DNA from: Achromobacter ruhlandii
GTDB taxonomy: Bacteria > Pseudomonadota > Gammaproteobacteria > Burkholderiales > Burkholderiaceae_B
Direction: 5' to 3'
Assembly (NCBI RefSeq): GCF_902859695.1
Contig: NZ_CADIJL010000016.1
Coordinates: forward strand, 56,782-120,781
Length of the DNA: 64,000 bases
The translations under genes and the position numbers were made by a program. The number at the start of each line of letters is the position of its first letter. Position 1 is the stretch's first letter. The notes beneath the pieces were generated by a model, which had not been told where the DNA came from, ran no database searches, and was given only the letters and a program-made list of their open reading frames with translations. This document shows positions 47,560 to 57,821 of this stretch, in pieces.

Positions 47560-49179
47560 ATGAGCACCACCGCGCAGCCCGCGGCCGGCGGCGCCCCCGC
47601 CGAACCCACCGTACTTCCGCCGGGAACCTATCCGCCGCTGGAGGGCGCTACCCGCATCATCGGGTCGATCGCGCTGTCCACGGCGGTGTTCATGAATGTG
47701 CTGGACACCTCGATCGCGAACGTGTCCATTCCCACGATTTCCGGCGACCTGGGTGTCAGCTCCAGCCAGGGCACCTGGGTCATCACCTCGTTCGCCGTGG
47801 CCAATGCCATCACCGTGCCGTTGACCGGCTGGCTGACGCAGCGGTTCGGCCAGGTGCGGCTTTTCCTGATCTCCACCCTGCTGTTCGTGCTGGCCTCGTG
47901 GCTGTGCGGTTTCTCGCCGTCGCTGGAAGCCCTGATCGCATTCCGCGTGCTGCAAGGCGCGGTGGCCGGGCCCATGATCCCGCTGTCGCAGACCCTGATG
48001 CTGGCCAGCTTCCCCAAGTCCAAGGCGGGCATGGCGCTGGCGGTCTGGTCCATGACGACACTGGTGGCGCCCGTGGCCGGCCCCCTGCTGGGCGGCTGGA
48101 TCTCCGACAACTACACCTGGCCCTGGATCTTCTACATCAACGTGCCGGTGGGCCTGCTGGCGGCGTGGATCAGCTGGCGCATCTACGGCAACCGCGAATC
48201 GCTGACCCGCAAGCTGCCGATCGACAAACTCGGCCTGGTGCTGCTGGTGGTGTGGGTCGGCTCGCTGCAGATCATGCTCGACAAGGGCAAGGAACTGGAC
48301 TGGTTCGCCAGCCCCACCATCATCGCCCTGGCGGCCATCGCCTTCGTCGCCTTCGTCTTCTTCCTGATCTGGGAACTGACCGACGCGCATCCGGTGGTCG
48401 ACCTGCGCCTGTTCAAGATCCGCAACTTCACGGTCGGCGCGCTGACGCTGGCGGTGGCCTACGGCGTGTTCTTCGGCAATGTGGTGCTGCTGCCCTTGTG
48501 GCTGCAAAGCTACATGGGCTACACGGCCACCTATGCCGGCCTGGTGACCGCGCCGGTGGGCCTGCTGGCCATCCTGCTCACGCCGATGGTGGGCAAGATG
48601 CTGGCCACCCGTGATCCGCGCCAGATCGTGACGGTGGCGTTCCTGATCTTCGCGCTGGTGTGCTTCATGCGTTCGGGCTTCAACACCCAGACCGACGTGC
48701 GCACGTTGATGATCCCGACGATCATCCAGGGCGCGGCCATGGCGGCGTTCTTCGTGCCGCTGACCTCGATCACCCTGTCCAGCATCGAGCCCTGGCGCAT
48801 ACCGGCCGCTTCGGGCCTGTCGAACTTCCTGCGGTTGACCGCCGGCGCCTTCGGCACCTCGATCGCGACCACGCTGTGGGAAAACCGCGCCACCCTGCAC
48901 CATGCCCAGCTGACCGAGGTCGCCAAGCCGGGCCAGCAGGCCTTCGACCAGACCTTGAGCGCACTGCAAAACGGCGTCGGCATGTCGCACCAGCAGGCGC
49001 TGAGCACGGTCGACAGGCTGATCAACGCCCAGGCATTCACCATGTCGGCGGTGGATGTGTTCTACGCCTCGGCGGTCATCTTCCTGCTGCTGACCGGGCT
49101 GGTCTGGTTCGCGCGGCCGCGCTCGGCCAAGGCGGGCGGCGGTGGCGGCGCCGCGGAAGCAGCCGCGGGCGCCCACTAA
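47560..49179 (+). CDS. emrB: EmrB-type MFS drug:proton antiporter (DHA2, 14 helices)
   Basis: 539 residues. Motifs of the DHA2 family: 'LDTSIANVSIPTISGDLGVSSSQGTWVITSFAVANAITVPLTGWLTQRFG' and motif C-like 'VAPVAGPLLGGWISDNYTWPWIFYINVPVG'. With EmrA and the outer-membrane factor it exports hydrophobic compounds across both membranes, driven by protons. Last gene of the operon, 13 bases after emrA. Confidence 0.95.
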   Translation: MSTTAQPAAGGAPAEPTVLPPGTYPPLEGATRIIGSIALSTAVFMNVLDTSIANVSIPTISGDLGVSSSQGTWVITSFAVANAITVPLTGWLTQRFGQVRLFLISTLLFVLASWLCGFSPSLEALIAFRVLQGAVAGPMIPLSQTLMLASFPKSKAGMALAVWSMTTLVAPVAGPLLGGWISDNYTWPWIFYINVPVGLLAAWISWRIYGNRESLTRKLPIDKLGLVLLVVWVGSLQIMLDKGKELDWFASPTIIALAAIAFVAFVFFLIWELTDAHPVVDLRLFKIRNFTVGALTLAVAYGVFFGNVVLLPLWLQSYMGYTATYAGLVTAPVGLLAILLTPMVGKMLATRDPRQIVTVAFLIFALVCFMRSGFNTQTDVRTLMIPTIIQGAAMAAFFVPLTSITLSSIEPWRIPAASGLSNFLRLTAGAFGTSIATTLWENRATLHHAQLTEVAKPGQQAFDQTLSALQNGVGMSHQQALSTVDRLINAQAFTMSAVDVFYASAVIFLLLTGLVWFARPRSAKAGGGGGAAEAAAGAH

Positions 49180-49207
49180 ACCTCTCACGACAGAGGGGCC
49201 AAAGAAT

Positions 49208-49246
49208 AGGGCCCGGCAGAATCTGCCGAGCCCTAATTCAATTTTT
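49208..49246 (+). terminator. Terminator of the efflux operon
   Basis: Stem 49208-49219 with 49223-49234 around an ATC loop (one C/A mismatch), followed by AATTCAATTTTT. The convergent leftward gene ends inside the same sequence (stop at 49238-49240). Confidence 0.75.
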
Positions 49247-50209
49247 CAGCAACGCGCGCCAGTCCTGCCGCTCGATCACCTCCGGCGGCAGCGCGCTTAC
49301 CGACGACAGATTGATCACCGACACACCGCGCGCACGCCACTGCTGCGCGGCGAAACGAAACGAGGGTTCGATAAGGTGGGCGAAATTGCGCGCCAGCCGG
49401 CTGGTCTGAGGCGTGTCACCCTCGTCATAGAACCGCATGCCATGCTGCAGCGTCAGGTCCAGCCCGTGCACGTAAACCTTGCGCGCCCCACCGGAAATCA
49501 TCACCTGCAGCGCCACATAGGCCACCGTATCGGCGTCGAACACCCCAAGTGACGCGTCGAAGCTGTATCCCAGGCCCTGCTTGGCATCCAATAACCGCAG
49601 GTCTGGCGACGCCGCCACGATGCGCTTGAGCACTGCGGGCGCTGCGCTGCGCTGGTAGGCGCGCTCTGAAATGAATTCGATGATACAAATGCGGCAACGA
49701 ATGTATTCCTGCGCAATCCCCTGCATGATGTAGCGCAGCACATCCGGCAGCACATACAGCGTTAGGTCACAAGCGACGATCTCGCGCACCAGATCAATGC
49801 GGTCCCGCACGAAGTTCTGATCGATAATGCAGTAATACTTGAACTGCAGATCGAACTTGCGCTTCAGTGTGATCGAACCATTTACTCCCATGGCGGCCCG
49901 GATATTCAGGCGGTCATAAGGAATCTCGGCAATCGAGGGGCCGCTCAGAATCAGATGCATCTCGTCGTCGCTGGGGTCGTATCCCTGCTCCAACGGCGTA
50001 ATCGGAATAGAACGACCTAGCGCCCGGAAACCACAGATCACTCCGGCCGGATTGCGCCAGATACGCACGAAGGGCCACAGATGCTGATTGTGGCGCTGCG
50101 TGCGCGACCGCATCATCCGGAAAAGCTTCCGAACGAAGCGGTCCGCACGACTGCCGCCCACCCGAACAGTGGGGGCGGCAATGGGTTCGACCATAGTATC
50201 GGTCCTCAT
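49238..50209 (-). CDS. Putative glycosyltransferase of the GT42/WaaZ-like (LPS decoration) group
   Basis: 323 residues, cytoplasmic, no signal. Two patterns recall the CstII-type sialyltransferases and WaaZ/DUF115-like proteins. Near residue 85 there is a nucleotide-sugar loop 'LILSGPSIAEIPYDRL' followed by 'GVNGSITL'. Near residue 220 there is 'GVFDADTVAYVALQVMISGGARKVYVHGLDLT', like 'SGVYMCAVAIALGYKEIYLSGIDF' of CstII. The catalytic His of CstII has no clear match, so a Kdo-type or other transfer is possible. Base composition is clearly lower in GC than around it (some stretches near 48%), as is its neighbour, which suggests acquisition. Not certain. Confidence 0.5.
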   Translation of the reverse strand: MRTDTMVEPIAAPTVRVGGSRADRFVRKLFRMMRSRTQRHNQHLWPFVRIWRNPAGVICGFRALGRSIPITPLEQGYDPSDDEMHLILSGPSIAEIPYDRLNIRAAMGVNGSITLKRKFDLQFKYYCIIDQNFVRDRIDLVREIVACDLTLYVLPDVLRYIMQGIAQEYIRCRICIIEFISERAYQRSAAPAVLKRIVAASPDLRLLDAKQGLGYSFDASLGVFDADTVAYVALQVMISGGARKVYVHGLDLTLQHGMRFYDEGDTPQTSRLARNFAHLIEPSFRFAAQQWRARGVSVINLSSVSALPPEVIERQDWRALLKN

Positions 50210-50215
50210 ACAGCG

Positions 50216-51283
50216 CTACACCGACTCGATAAGCGACGCGATAGCGTCGCCCACCTCGGCTGTTGATGCGGAGCCCTTCATGTCGCGCGTACGTGGGCCG
50301 TCAGCCAGCACCGACTCAATGGCGCGGACCACGGTCCCCGAGGCATCCGGATACCCGAGAAAGTCCAGCATCAGCGCGCCGCTCCAGATCTGGCCGATCG
50401 GGTTGGCGATGCCCTGGCCGTAAATATCGGGTGCAGAACCGTGCACGGGCTCGAACAGCGAGGGGAATCTTCGCTCGGGATTCAGATTGGCAGACGGCGC
50501 GATACCAATGGTTCCGGTGCAGGCGGGGCCAAGGTCGGAGAGAATATCGCCGAAAAGATTGGAAGCTACAACCACGTCGAACCAGTCAGGGTGTTGCACG
50601 AAGTGCGCGCAGAGGATATCGATGTGATATTTGTCCCAACGAACATCCGGATAGTTCCCGGCCATATCCGCCACGCGCTGATCCCACCAGGGCATCGAAA
50701 TCGAAATACCGTTGGACTTGGTCGCAGCCGTCAGGTGCTTGCCGCGCTTGCGGGCCAATTCGAAGGCGAATTTCAACACGCGCTCGGCACCGATGCGGGT
50801 AAATACGCTTTCCTGAATGACGACTTCGCGCTCGGTGCCGCCAAACAGGACGCCGCCACTGTTGGAATATTCTCCCTCGGTGTTTTCGCGCACGATGAAG
50901 AAATCGATCTCGCCGGGCTGGCGGCCGGCCAGCGGCGACGGCACCCCCGGCATCAGACGCACCGGACGCAGATTGATGTATTGATCGAATTCACGGCGAA
51001 ACTTGAACAGGGAGCCCCATAGCGCCTCGTGGTCGGGCACCGTGGCTGGCCAACCGATGGCGCCGAAGAAAATCGCTTCATGCTGGCCGATCTGCCGTTG
51101 CCAATCGTCCGGCATCATCTTGCCGTGCTGGGCGTAGTAATCGCAGCTCCAGTCGAAGTGGTCCCACTGGAACTCAATGCCGAAGCGTGACGCCACGGCG
51201 TCGAGTACTTTCAGGCCCTCTGGAACGACTTCCTTGCCAATTCCGTCCCCTGGGATCACCGCAATTTTGTGCTTTTTTACCAC
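50216..51283 (-). CDS. ttuC: Tartrate dehydrogenase/decarboxylase (isopropylmalate dehydrogenase family)
   Basis: 355 residues from the GTG at 51283, chosen because AAAGGAAG lies six bases upstream; an ATG at 51313 has no ribosome binding site. NAD- and Mn-dependent beta-decarboxylating dehydrogenase: 'KIAVIPGDGIGKEVVPEGLKVLDAV', 'FFIVRENTEGEYSNSGG', metal-binding 'VVVASNLFGDILSDLGP' and 'FEPVHGSAPDIYGQGIANPIG'. The length and 'WSCDYYAQHGKMMPDDW' favour the tartrate dehydrogenase group, which also acts on D-malate. It precedes the glycosyltransferase-like gene by six bases. Confidence 0.88.
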   Translation of the reverse strand: MVKKHKIAVIPGDGIGKEVVPEGLKVLDAVASRFGIEFQWDHFDWSCDYYAQHGKMMPDDWQRQIGQHEAIFFGAIGWPATVPDHEALWGSLFKFRREFDQYINLRPVRLMPGVPSPLAGRQPGEIDFFIVRENTEGEYSNSGGVLFGGTEREVVIQESVFTRIGAERVLKFAFELARKRGKHLTAATKSNGISISMPWWDQRVADMAGNYPDVRWDKYHIDILCAHFVQHPDWFDVVVASNLFGDILSDLGPACTGTIGIAPSANLNPERRFPSLFEPVHGSAPDIYGQGIANPIGQIWSGALMLDFLGYPDASGTVVRAIESVLADGPRTRDMKGSASTAEVGDAIASLIESV

Positions 51284-51321
51284 CGTCCGCTTCCTTTGTA
51301 TCCTGGATTGCATCGCCCAGA

Positions 51322-51349
51322 ATCATAGGCATAAATGACGGCAACGCAA
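51322..51349 (-). promoter_or_regulatory. Promoter of the tartrate dehydrogenase gene
   Basis: On the minus strand -35 TTGCGT (51349-51344) and -10 TATGAT (51327-51322), spacer 16. The predicted start lies about 32 bases before the GTG. Confidence 0.55.
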
Positions 51350-51405
51350 TACCCCAAGTTACAAACAACGTACTACCCTGCGTTACAACAAACCGAGCAC
51401 AAATT

Positions 51406-51423
51406 TGTTCCGTTAATGGAACA
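51406..51423. promoter_or_regulatory. Inverted repeat upstream of the tartrate dehydrogenase gene
   Basis: TGTTCC-GTTAAT-GGAACA, perfect 6-bp arms, about 90 bases upstream of the predicted start. Two GTTACAA-containing direct repeats lie between it and the promoter. The arrangement recalls a LysR-type activator region, but no regulator gene is next to it. Confidence 0.5.
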
Positions 51424-51429
51424 CAGAAT

Positions 51430-52953
51430 TCAGCGACGCGTCTTGGATCCCAGCAGCGATCCGAGAATACCGCGCGCCAGTTGCGTCGCGATCGACCGGG
51501 CCGTGCTTTTGGCGAAGGTCTGCACCACGCCGTCGCGCTTGCCGCCGCGCGGCCCGGTCGAGCCGAACAGCACGTCATTCAGGCTGTCCATGAGCCCCCC
51601 GCCCTGCGCCCCGGCCGGCGCGCCCCCCACCGTCGGCGTCGGCGCGGCCCTTCCGGGGGCCTGATCGGCCGGCGCCGCGGCGCGTCCGGCCAACACCTCG
51701 TAGGCAGATTCGCGGTCGATGGCCTTGTCATATTTGGCCGACATGGGGCTGCCCTGGCGCAAGGCCTGGCGCTCCGCGTCGGTGGCCGGGCCGATACGGC
51801 TCGCTGGCGGCACGATCCAGGCGCGTTCGGTCGGCATCGGTCGCCCCTTGGCGTCCAGCAGCGACACCAGCGCCTCGCCCACGCCCAGTTCGGTGATGGC
51901 GGCTTCGATGTCCAGCCCCGGATTGGGCCGCATGGTCTGGGCCGCGGTCTTGACGGCCTTCTGGTCGCGCGGCGTGAAGGCCCGCAGCGCGTGCTGCACC
52001 CGGTTGCCCAGTTGCCCCAGCACCGTGTCCGGAATATCCAGCGGATTCTGCGTGACGAAATACACGCCCACGCCCTTGGAACGCACCAGGCGCACCACCT
52101 GCTCGATCTTGTTCAGCAGCGCCGGCGGCGCGTCGTTGAACAGCAGATGCGCCTCGTCGAAGAAGAACACCAGCTTGGGCTGGTCCGGATCCCCCACCTC
52201 GGGCAGCTTCTCGTACAGGTCGGCCAGCAGCCACAGCAGGAAGATCGCGTACAGCCGGGGCGCCTGCATCAGTTTGTCGGCGGCCAGCACGTTGACGATG
52301 CCACGTCCCTGGGCGTCGGTGCGCATCAGGTCGGCGACGTCCAGCATCGGCTCGCCGAAGAATTTCTCGGCGCCCTGCGACTCCAGCGCCAGCAGGCCGC
52401 GCTGGATCGCGCCGACGCTGGCGGCGGACACGTTGCCATAGCGGGTCTTGAGCTCGGCGGCGCGGTCGGCGACGTTCTGCAGCATCGCGCGCAGGTCTTT
52501 CAGATCCAGCAGCAACTGGCCCTCGTCGTCGGCCACCTTGAAAACCAGGGTCAGCACCCCTTCCTGGGTATCGTTCAGCTCCAGGATGCGCGCCAGCAGC
52601 AGCGGTCCCATGTCAGTGATGGTGGCTCGCACCGGCGTGCCCTGCTCGCCGAACACGTCCCACAGCGCGACCGGGCTGGCGCCCCAGGCCGGCTCATCCA
52701 GGCCCAGGTTCTTGAGCCGCTCCTGCAGCTTGGGACTGGCCGTCCCGGCCTGCGAAATGCCGGTCAGATCGCCCTTGACGTCGGCCATGAAGACCGGCGT
52801 GCCGATGCGGGAGAAGGATTCGGCCAGCACCTGCAGGGTGACGGTCTTGCCGGTACCGGTGGCGCCAGTGATGCAGCCGTGGCGGTTGGCCAGGGCGGGC
52901 AAGAGGGCCAATTCGGTCTGCGCGTTCTTGGCGATGACGATGGGATTGGGCAT
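51430..52953 (-). CDS. HerA-type ATPase, DUF853 (YjgR) family
   Basis: 507 residues from the ATG at 52953. Walker A 'GATGTGKT' (residues 30-37), Walker B '[14 protein letters not shown]', sensor '[12 protein letters not shown]' and '[20 protein letters not shown]', all typical of DUF853 HerA-like helicase/translocase proteins. The family's exact role is unknown; no NurA nuclease gene is adjacent. The C-terminal 90 residues are Ala/Pro/Gly-rich and end in a basic 'LLGSKTRR'. A single gene divergent from yebC. Confidence 0.88.
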   Translation of the reverse strand: MPNPIVIAKNAQTELALLPALANRHGCITGATGTGKTVTLQVLAESFSRIGTPVFMADVKGDLTGISQAGTASPKLQERLKNLGLDEPAWGASPVALWDVFGEQGTPVRATITDMGPLLLARILELNDTQEGVLTLVFKVADDEGQLLLDLKDLRAMLQNVADRAAELKTRYGNVSAASVGAIQRGLLALESQGAEKFFGEPMLDVADLMRTDAQGRGIVNVLAADKLMQAPRLYAIFLLWLLADLYEKLPEVGDPDQPKLVFFFDEAHLLFNDAPPALLNKIEQVVRLVRSKGVGVYFVTQNPLDIPDTVLGQLGNRVQHALRAFTPRDQKAVKTAAQTMRPNPGLDIEAAITELGVGEALVSLLDAKGRPMPTERAWIVPPASRIGPATDAERQALRQGSPMSAKYDKAIDRESAYEVLAGRAAAPADQAPGRAAPTPTVGGAPAGAQGGGLMDSLNDVLFGSTGPRGGKRDGVVQTFAKSTARSIATQLARGILGSLLGSKTRR

Positions 52954-53112
52954 GGACTGCTCTCCGGACCGGAATGACTCAGATGCCCAAGTGTAGAGCC
53001 TGCGATGGCGGTTGTGCGCGTGGCAATATGGACACAGGCGGCGCACTCCCGGGCGCGTCGGCCGCCGGCACGGTAAAATGCCGTTTTTGCAGACAATTTA
53101 TCCTGGGAAGCC

Positions 53113-53844
53113 ATGGCCGGACACAGCAAATGGGCCAATATTCAGCACCGCAAAGGCCGCCAAGACGCCAAACGCGGAAAGCTCTGGACCAAGATCATTC
53201 GTGAAATCACCGTGGCGGCGCGCGCCGGCGGCCCTGACCCGGACAGCAACCCGCGCTTGCGCATGGCCTGGGACAAGGCCACCGACGCCAACATGCCCAA
53301 GGACAACATCCAGCGCGCCATCCAGCGCGGCGCGGGCGGCGCGGACGGCGAAGCGTACGAGGAAGTGCGCTACGAAGGCTACGGCATCGGCGGCGCGGCG
53401 GTCATCGTCGACTGCATGACCGACAACCGCACCCGCACCGTGGCCGAAGTGCGCCACGCCTTCGCCAAGAACGGCGGCAACCTGGGCCAGGAAGGCTCGG
53501 TCGCCTTCATGTTCAAGCACTGCGGCCAATTCGTGTTCGCTCCCGGCACGCCGGAAGACAAGGTCATGGAAGCCGCCCTCGAGGCCGGCGCCGAAGACGT
53601 CGCCACCGACGAGGAAGGCGTGATCGAAGTCATCTGCGCCCCGGCCGACTACGCCGCCGTGCGCAAGGCGTTCGACGACGCCGGCCTGAAGGCCGAGGTC
53701 GACGGCATCGTCATGAAGGCCCTGAACGAAACCGAACTGGCCGGCGAAGACGCCATCAAGATGCAGAAGCTGCTCGACGCCCTGGAAGGCCTGGACGACG
53801 TGCAGGAAGTCTATACCACCGTCATTTTCGACGAAGCGCAGTAA
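53113..53844 (+). CDS. yebC: YebC/PmpR-family protein
   Basis: 243 residues. Begins '[32 protein letters not shown]', the family signature, with '[17 protein letters not shown]'. Members act as transcription regulators or, for some YebC proteins, help ribosomes through proline stretches. Single gene. Confidence 0.95.
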   Translation: MAGHSKWANIQHRKGRQDAKRGKLWTKIIREITVAARAGGPDPDSNPRLRMAWDKATDANMPKDNIQRAIQRGAGGADGEAYEEVRYEGYGIGGAAVIVDCMTDNRTRTVAEVRHAFAKNGGNLGQEGSVAFMFKHCGQFVFAPGTPEDKVMEAALEAGAEDVATDEEGVIEVICAPADYAAVRKAFDDAGLKAEVDGIVMKALNETELAGEDAIKMQKLLDALEGLDDVQEVYTTVIFDEAQ

Positions 53845-53850
53845 TTTCCA

Positions 53851-53873
53851 CGCGGTTTTCCGCGCGGTTTTTC
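53851..53873 (+). terminator. Terminator after yebC
   Basis: CGCGG-TTTT-CCGCG (53851-53864), then CGG and five T's. Confidence 0.65.
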
Positions 53874-54008
53874 CATTACCCGGCGCGCGGCAGGCCTCGC
53901 CTCCTCGCGCCACGCTGTCACCGGATCCGGGCCCGCCCGGATCCGTGGCCTATCTCTCGGGCAGGTGTCTGACGACACTCGACTGGCAACCTTAAGAATC
54001 ACGCAACA

Positions 54009-55316
54009 ATGAAACTCCTGGTAATTGGCTCGGGCGGCCGCGAACATGCCCTCGCCTGGCGACTGGCCCGCTCCCCGCGCGTACACAAGGTGTATGTGGC
54101 GCCGGGCAACGGCGGCACGCAACGGGCCGAGCAGATGGAAAACATCCCGCTCACCAATGCCGAGGAATTGGCCGATTTCGTCCAGCGCGAAGGCATCGCC
54201 CTGACGGTCGTCGGCCCCGAGGCGCCGCTGGCCGCCGGCGTGGTCGACGTCTTCCGCGCCCGCGGCCTGAAGATCTTCGGCCCGACCAAGGCCGCCGCGC
54301 AACTGGAAAGCTCCAAGGACTACGCCAAGGCCTTCATGGTCCGGCACAATATCCCGACCGCGCGCTATGCCACCTTCACTGACCCGGCCCAGGCGCATGC
54401 CTACATCGACCAGGAAGGCGCCCCCATCGTGATCAAGGCCGACGGCCTGGCCGCCGGCAAGGGCGTGGTAGTCGCCGCCACGCTCGAGGAGGCCCACGCC
54501 GCCGTTGACGCCATGCTGGGCGACGGCTCCATGGGCGAAGCCGGCGCGCGCGTCGTCATCGAGGAATGCCTGGTCGGCGAGGAAGCCAGCTTCATCGTCA
54601 TGTGCGACGGCCGCAACGTGCTGGCGCTGGCCACCAGCCAGGACCACAAGCGCCTGCAGGACGGCGACCAGGGCCCGAACACCGGCGGCATGGGCGCCTA
54701 CTCGCCCGCCCCGATCGTCACGCCCGAGTTGCACCACCGCATCATGCGCGAAATCATCCTGCCGACCGTGCAGGGCATGACGCGCGACGGCATCCCCTAC
54801 ACCGGCTTCCTGTACGCCGGCCTGATGATCGCCCCCGGCGATGATCCCGACCGCGACATCAAGACGCTGGAATTCAACTGCCGCATGGGCGACCCGGAAA
54901 CCCAGCCGATCATGATGCGCGTCAAGAGCGACCTGCTGGACGCGCTCGAGCACGCCGTCGAGGGCACGCTGGACCAGGCCGACATCACCTGGGACCGCCG
55001 CACCGCCCTGGGCGTGGTGCTGGCCTCGCACAACTATCCCAACACCCCGCGCACCGGCGACGTCATCCGCGGCCTGCCCGCCGACGCCGACGACTGCATG
55101 GTGTTCCATGCGGCCACCCGCCTGGAAGGCGACGAAACCCAGACCACCGGCGGCCGCGTGCTGTGCGTCACGGCGCTGGGCGACTCGGTCAAGATGGCGC
55201 GCGACCGCGTGTACGAAGCCATCGACGGCATCCACTTCGACGGCCGCCAGTACCGCAGCGACATCGGCTGGCGCGCGCTCAAGCCGTCGCAGCAGAAGCC
55301 CAAGTCCAACGCGTAA
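54009..55316 (+). CDS. purD: Phosphoribosylamine-glycine ligase
   Basis: 435 residues. Purine synthesis enzyme of the ATP-grasp fold: 'MKLLVIGSGGREHALAW', 'PIVIKADGLAAGKGVVVA', 'EFNCRMGDPETQPIMMRVKSDL'. First gene of a run with hemF, nadD, rsfS, rlmH and maf, with short gaps (12 bases to hemF). Confidence 0.97.
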   Translation: MKLLVIGSGGREHALAWRLARSPRVHKVYVAPGNGGTQRAEQMENIPLTNAEELADFVQREGIALTVVGPEAPLAAGVVDVFRARGLKIFGPTKAAAQLESSKDYAKAFMVRHNIPTARYATFTDPAQAHAYIDQEGAPIVIKADGLAAGKGVVVAATLEEAHAAVDAMLGDGSMGEAGARVVIEECLVGEEASFIVMCDGRNVLALATSQDHKRLQDGDQGPNTGGMGAYSPAPIVTPELHHRIMREIILPTVQGMTRDGIPYTGFLYAGLMIAPGDDPDRDIKTLEFNCRMGDPETQPIMMRVKSDLLDALEHAVEGTLDQADITWDRRTALGVVLASHNYPNTPRTGDVIRGLPADADDCMVFHAATRLEGDETQTTGGRVLCVTALGDSVKMARDRVYEAIDGIHFDGRQYRSDIGWRALKPSQQKPKSNA

Positions 55317-55328
55317 CCGGAAGCGCCG

Positions 55329-56240
55329 ATGAACGCCTTGCCCGTCGCCGACGTCCGCGGCTACCTCACCGGCCTGCAGTCCCGCATCGTCGCCGCGCTG
55401 GAGGCCGCCGAAGGCGGTCCCTTCCGCAGCGACGAATGGGTCCGGCCCGAAGGCGGCGGCGGCCTGTCGCGCCTGCTCGAAGGCGGCCAGTTGTTCGAGC
55501 GCGCCGGCGTGCTGTTCAGCCACGTCCAGGGTTCGAAGCTGCCGCCGTCGGCCAGTGCGCACCGGCCCGAGCTGGCCGGCCGCTCCTGGGAAGCCATGGG
55601 CGTGTCGATGGTGCTGCACCCGCGCAACCCGTACGTGCCCACCACGCACATGAACGTGCGCATGTTCGTCGCCGCGGCCCGTCCCGGCCATGACGAGGCC
55701 GACGTGTTCTGGTTCGGCGGCGGCATCGACCTGACGCCTTACTACCCTTTCGAGGAAGACGCGCGTCACTTCCACACGGTGTGCCGCGACGCCCTGGCCG
55801 GGCATGGCGCCGACTACTACCCGCGCTACAAGCGCTGGTGCGATGAGTATTTCTTCCTCAAGCACCGCAACGAAACCCGGGGCATCGGCGGCATTTTCTT
55901 CGATGACCTGAACGCTCCCGGCTTCGACGCCTCGTTCGCCCTGACGCGCTCGGTCGGCGACGCCTTCCTCGACAGCTACCTGCCGATCGTCGAACGTCGC
56001 CGCCACACGCCCTACGGCGAACGCGAACGCGACTTCCAGGCCTACCGCCGCGGCCGCTACGTCGAATTCAACCTGGTGTTCGACCGCGGCACGCTGTTCG
56101 GCCTGCAGTCCGGCGGCCGCACCGAGTCGATCCTGCTGTCCATGCCGCCGCTGGCGCAATGGCGCTACGACTGGCAACCGGAGGCGGGCACGCCCGAGGC
56201 CGAGCTGGCTGCCTACCTGACGCCGCGGGACTGGGTGTGA
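55329..56240 (+). CDS. hemF: Oxygen-dependent coproporphyrinogen III oxidase
   Basis: 303 residues. Haem synthesis step converting coproporphyrinogen III to protoporphyrinogen IX with O2. Signature stretches '[15 protein letters not shown]', '[21 protein letters not shown]', '[31 protein letters not shown]' and '[22 protein letters not shown]' are present. Its stop codon overlaps the nadD start codon. Confidence 0.97.
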   Translation: MNALPVADVRGYLTGLQSRIVAALEAAEGGPFRSDEWVRPEGGGGLSRLLEGGQLFERAGVLFSHVQGSKLPPSASAHRPELAGRSWEAMGVSMVLHPRNPYVPTTHMNVRMFVAAARPGHDEADVFWFGGGIDLTPYYPFEEDARHFHTVCRDALAGHGADYYPRYKRWCDEYFFLKHRNETRGIGGIFFDDLNAPGFDASFALTRSVGDAFLDSYLPIVERRRHTPYGERERDFQAYRRGRYVEFNLVFDRGTLFGLQSGGRTESILLSMPPLAQWRYDWQPEAGTPEAELAAYLTPRDWV

Positions 56241-56824
56241 AGCGCATCGGTCTTCTGGGCGGCAGTTTCGACCCCGTCCACGTCGCGCATGTCGCGCTGG
56301 CCGAAAACGCGCTGCGGGCGCTCGGCCTGGCGCAAGTGCAACTGATCCCGGCGGCCAACCCCTGGCAGCGCGCCGCCTTGCACGCCACCGCGGACCAGCG
56401 CCGCACCATGCTGGAACTGGCCATCGCCGGCCACGATGGCCTGGCGGTCAATCCGATCGAACTCGAACGCGGCGGCGCCACCTACACTATCGACACCCTG
56501 CGCGCCCTGCCCGCGGATGCCCGCTATGTCTGGCTGCTGGGCGCCGACCAGTTGGCCAATTTCTGCACCTGGCACTCCTGGCGCGAAATCGCCAGCCTGG
56601 TCGACCTGGCGGTGGCCACACGCCCCGGCACGCCGCTGGCGCCGCCGGCGGAACTGGCCGACTGGCTGGGCGGCCAGGGACGCCAGCTCGAAGAATTGCC
56701 TTTCGCCCCGATGCCGGTCTCGGCCTCGCAGATCCGCGAGCGCCTGGCCCGGGGCGAATCGACCGACGGCCTGCTGGCCGCGCCCGTCGCCGCCTATATT
56801 GCGGCGCACCATCTTTACCGATAA
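56237..56824 (+). CDS. nadD: Nicotinate-nucleotide adenylyltransferase
   Basis: 195 residues starting at the GTG at 56237, which shares bases with the hemF stop (GTGA). NAD synthesis. Nucleotidyltransferase motif '[19 protein letters not shown]' and the C-terminal '[16 protein letters not shown]'. Confidence 0.95.
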   Translation: MKRIGLLGGSFDPVHVAHVALAENALRALGLAQVQLIPAANPWQRAALHATADQRRTMLELAIAGHDGLAVNPIELERGGATYTIDTLRALPADARYVWLLGADQLANFCTWHSWREIASLVDLAVATRPGTPLAPPAELADWLGGQGRQLEELPFAPMPVSASQIRERLARGESTDGLLAAPVAAYIAAHHLYR

Positions 56825-56897
56825 ACCCATCCCGCCCTGGCGCGCAGCGCCACGGAAACCGGCACTCGCCGTCCGTCAGCGGGTTATATTTGCAGCT

Positions 56898-57302
56898 ATG
56901 GATATACAGAAACTCCAACGCGCCGTCATCGACGCCCTCGAAGACGTCAAGGCGCAAGACATCAAGGTCTTCAACACCACGCATCTGACCAGCCTGTTCG
57001 ATCGCGTCGTGATTGCAAGCGCCACTTCCAACCGGCAGACCCGCGCGCTGGCCTCCAGCGTGTCGGACCGCGGCCGCGCGCTCGGCCTGTCCGGCATCAC
57101 GATCGAAGGCGAAGACACCGGCGAATGGGTCGTGGTCGACCTTGGCGATGTCGTGGTCCACATCATGCAGCCCGCCATCCGCCAGTACTACAACCTGGAA
57201 GAGATCTGGGGCGGCAAGCCGGTGCGCGTCAAACTGCTGCCCGAATCCACCCGGGTCGCGCCGATCGCCAGCGATAGCGCCTACGACAGCACCGACGACT
57301 GA
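56898..57302 (+). CDS. rsfS: Ribosomal silencing factor RsfS
   Basis: 134 residues. Binds ribosomal protein uL14 and keeps subunits apart when nutrients are short. The core '[43 protein letters not shown]' and '[31 protein letters not shown]' is intact. The usual nadD-rsfS-rlmH order is kept. Confidence 0.96.
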   Translation: MDIQKLQRAVIDALEDVKAQDIKVFNTTHLTSLFDRVVIASATSNRQTRALASSVSDRGRALGLSGITIEGEDTGEWVVVDLGDVVVHIMQPAIRQYYNLEEIWGGKPVRVKLLPESTRVAPIASDSAYDSTDD

Positions 57303-57310
57303 GGCGCGGC

Positions 57311-57781
57311 GTGAAGCTGATCGTCGCCGCCGTGGGCACGCGCATGCCGGACTGGGTGCAGACCGCCTGGGATGACTACGCCAAGCGCCTGCCCCCCGAC
57401 TGCGCGCTGGAACTGCGCGAGATCAAGCCCGAGCCTCGCACCACTGGCAAGACCCCGGCCCAGATGATGGCCGCCGAGGCCAAGCGCATCGAGGCCGCGC
57501 TGCCGGCCGGTGCGCTACGCCTGGCGCTGGACGAACGCGGCCGCGACCTCACCACCATGGCGTTGTCGCAAAAGCTGGAGCAATGGCGCGCCGGTGGCCA
57601 GGACGTCGCCTTCCTTGTCGGCGGCCCCGACGGCCTGGATGCCGAGCTCAAGGCTTCGTGCAGCGGCCAGTTGCGCCTGTCGTCACTGACGCTGCCGCAC
57701 CCCATGGTGCGCGTGGTGCTGGCCGAACAGCTCTACCGCGCCTGGGCCATCATGACCAACCACCCCTACCATCGCGCCTGA
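57311..57781 (+). CDS. rlmH: 23S rRNA pseudouridine-1915 N3-methyltransferase
   Basis: 156 residues from a GTG at 57311. SPOUT methyltransferase with the knotted SAM-site motif '[15 protein letters not shown]' and C-terminal '[29 protein letters not shown]'. Eight bases after rsfS. Confidence 0.97.
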   Translation: MKLIVAAVGTRMPDWVQTAWDDYAKRLPPDCALELREIKPEPRTTGKTPAQMMAAEAKRIEAALPAGALRLALDERGRDLTTMALSQKLEQWRAGGQDVAFLVGGPDGLDAELKASCSGQLRLSSLTLPHPMVRVVLAEQLYRAWAIMTNHPYHRA

Positions 57782-57821
57782 GGCATGACGCCGGACGCCA
57801 GCCTGGCGCGCGCCGCTTCCC

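Noticed and set aside
46279..49188. Leftward open frame of 969 codons opposite emrA and emrB
   Set aside because: Both sense genes show complete family motifs; the antisense product is low-complexity Gly/Gln/His/Arg.
53811..56177. Leftward open frame of 788 codons opposite purD and hemF
   Set aside because: Shadow of two well-conserved genes, without any recognisable domain.
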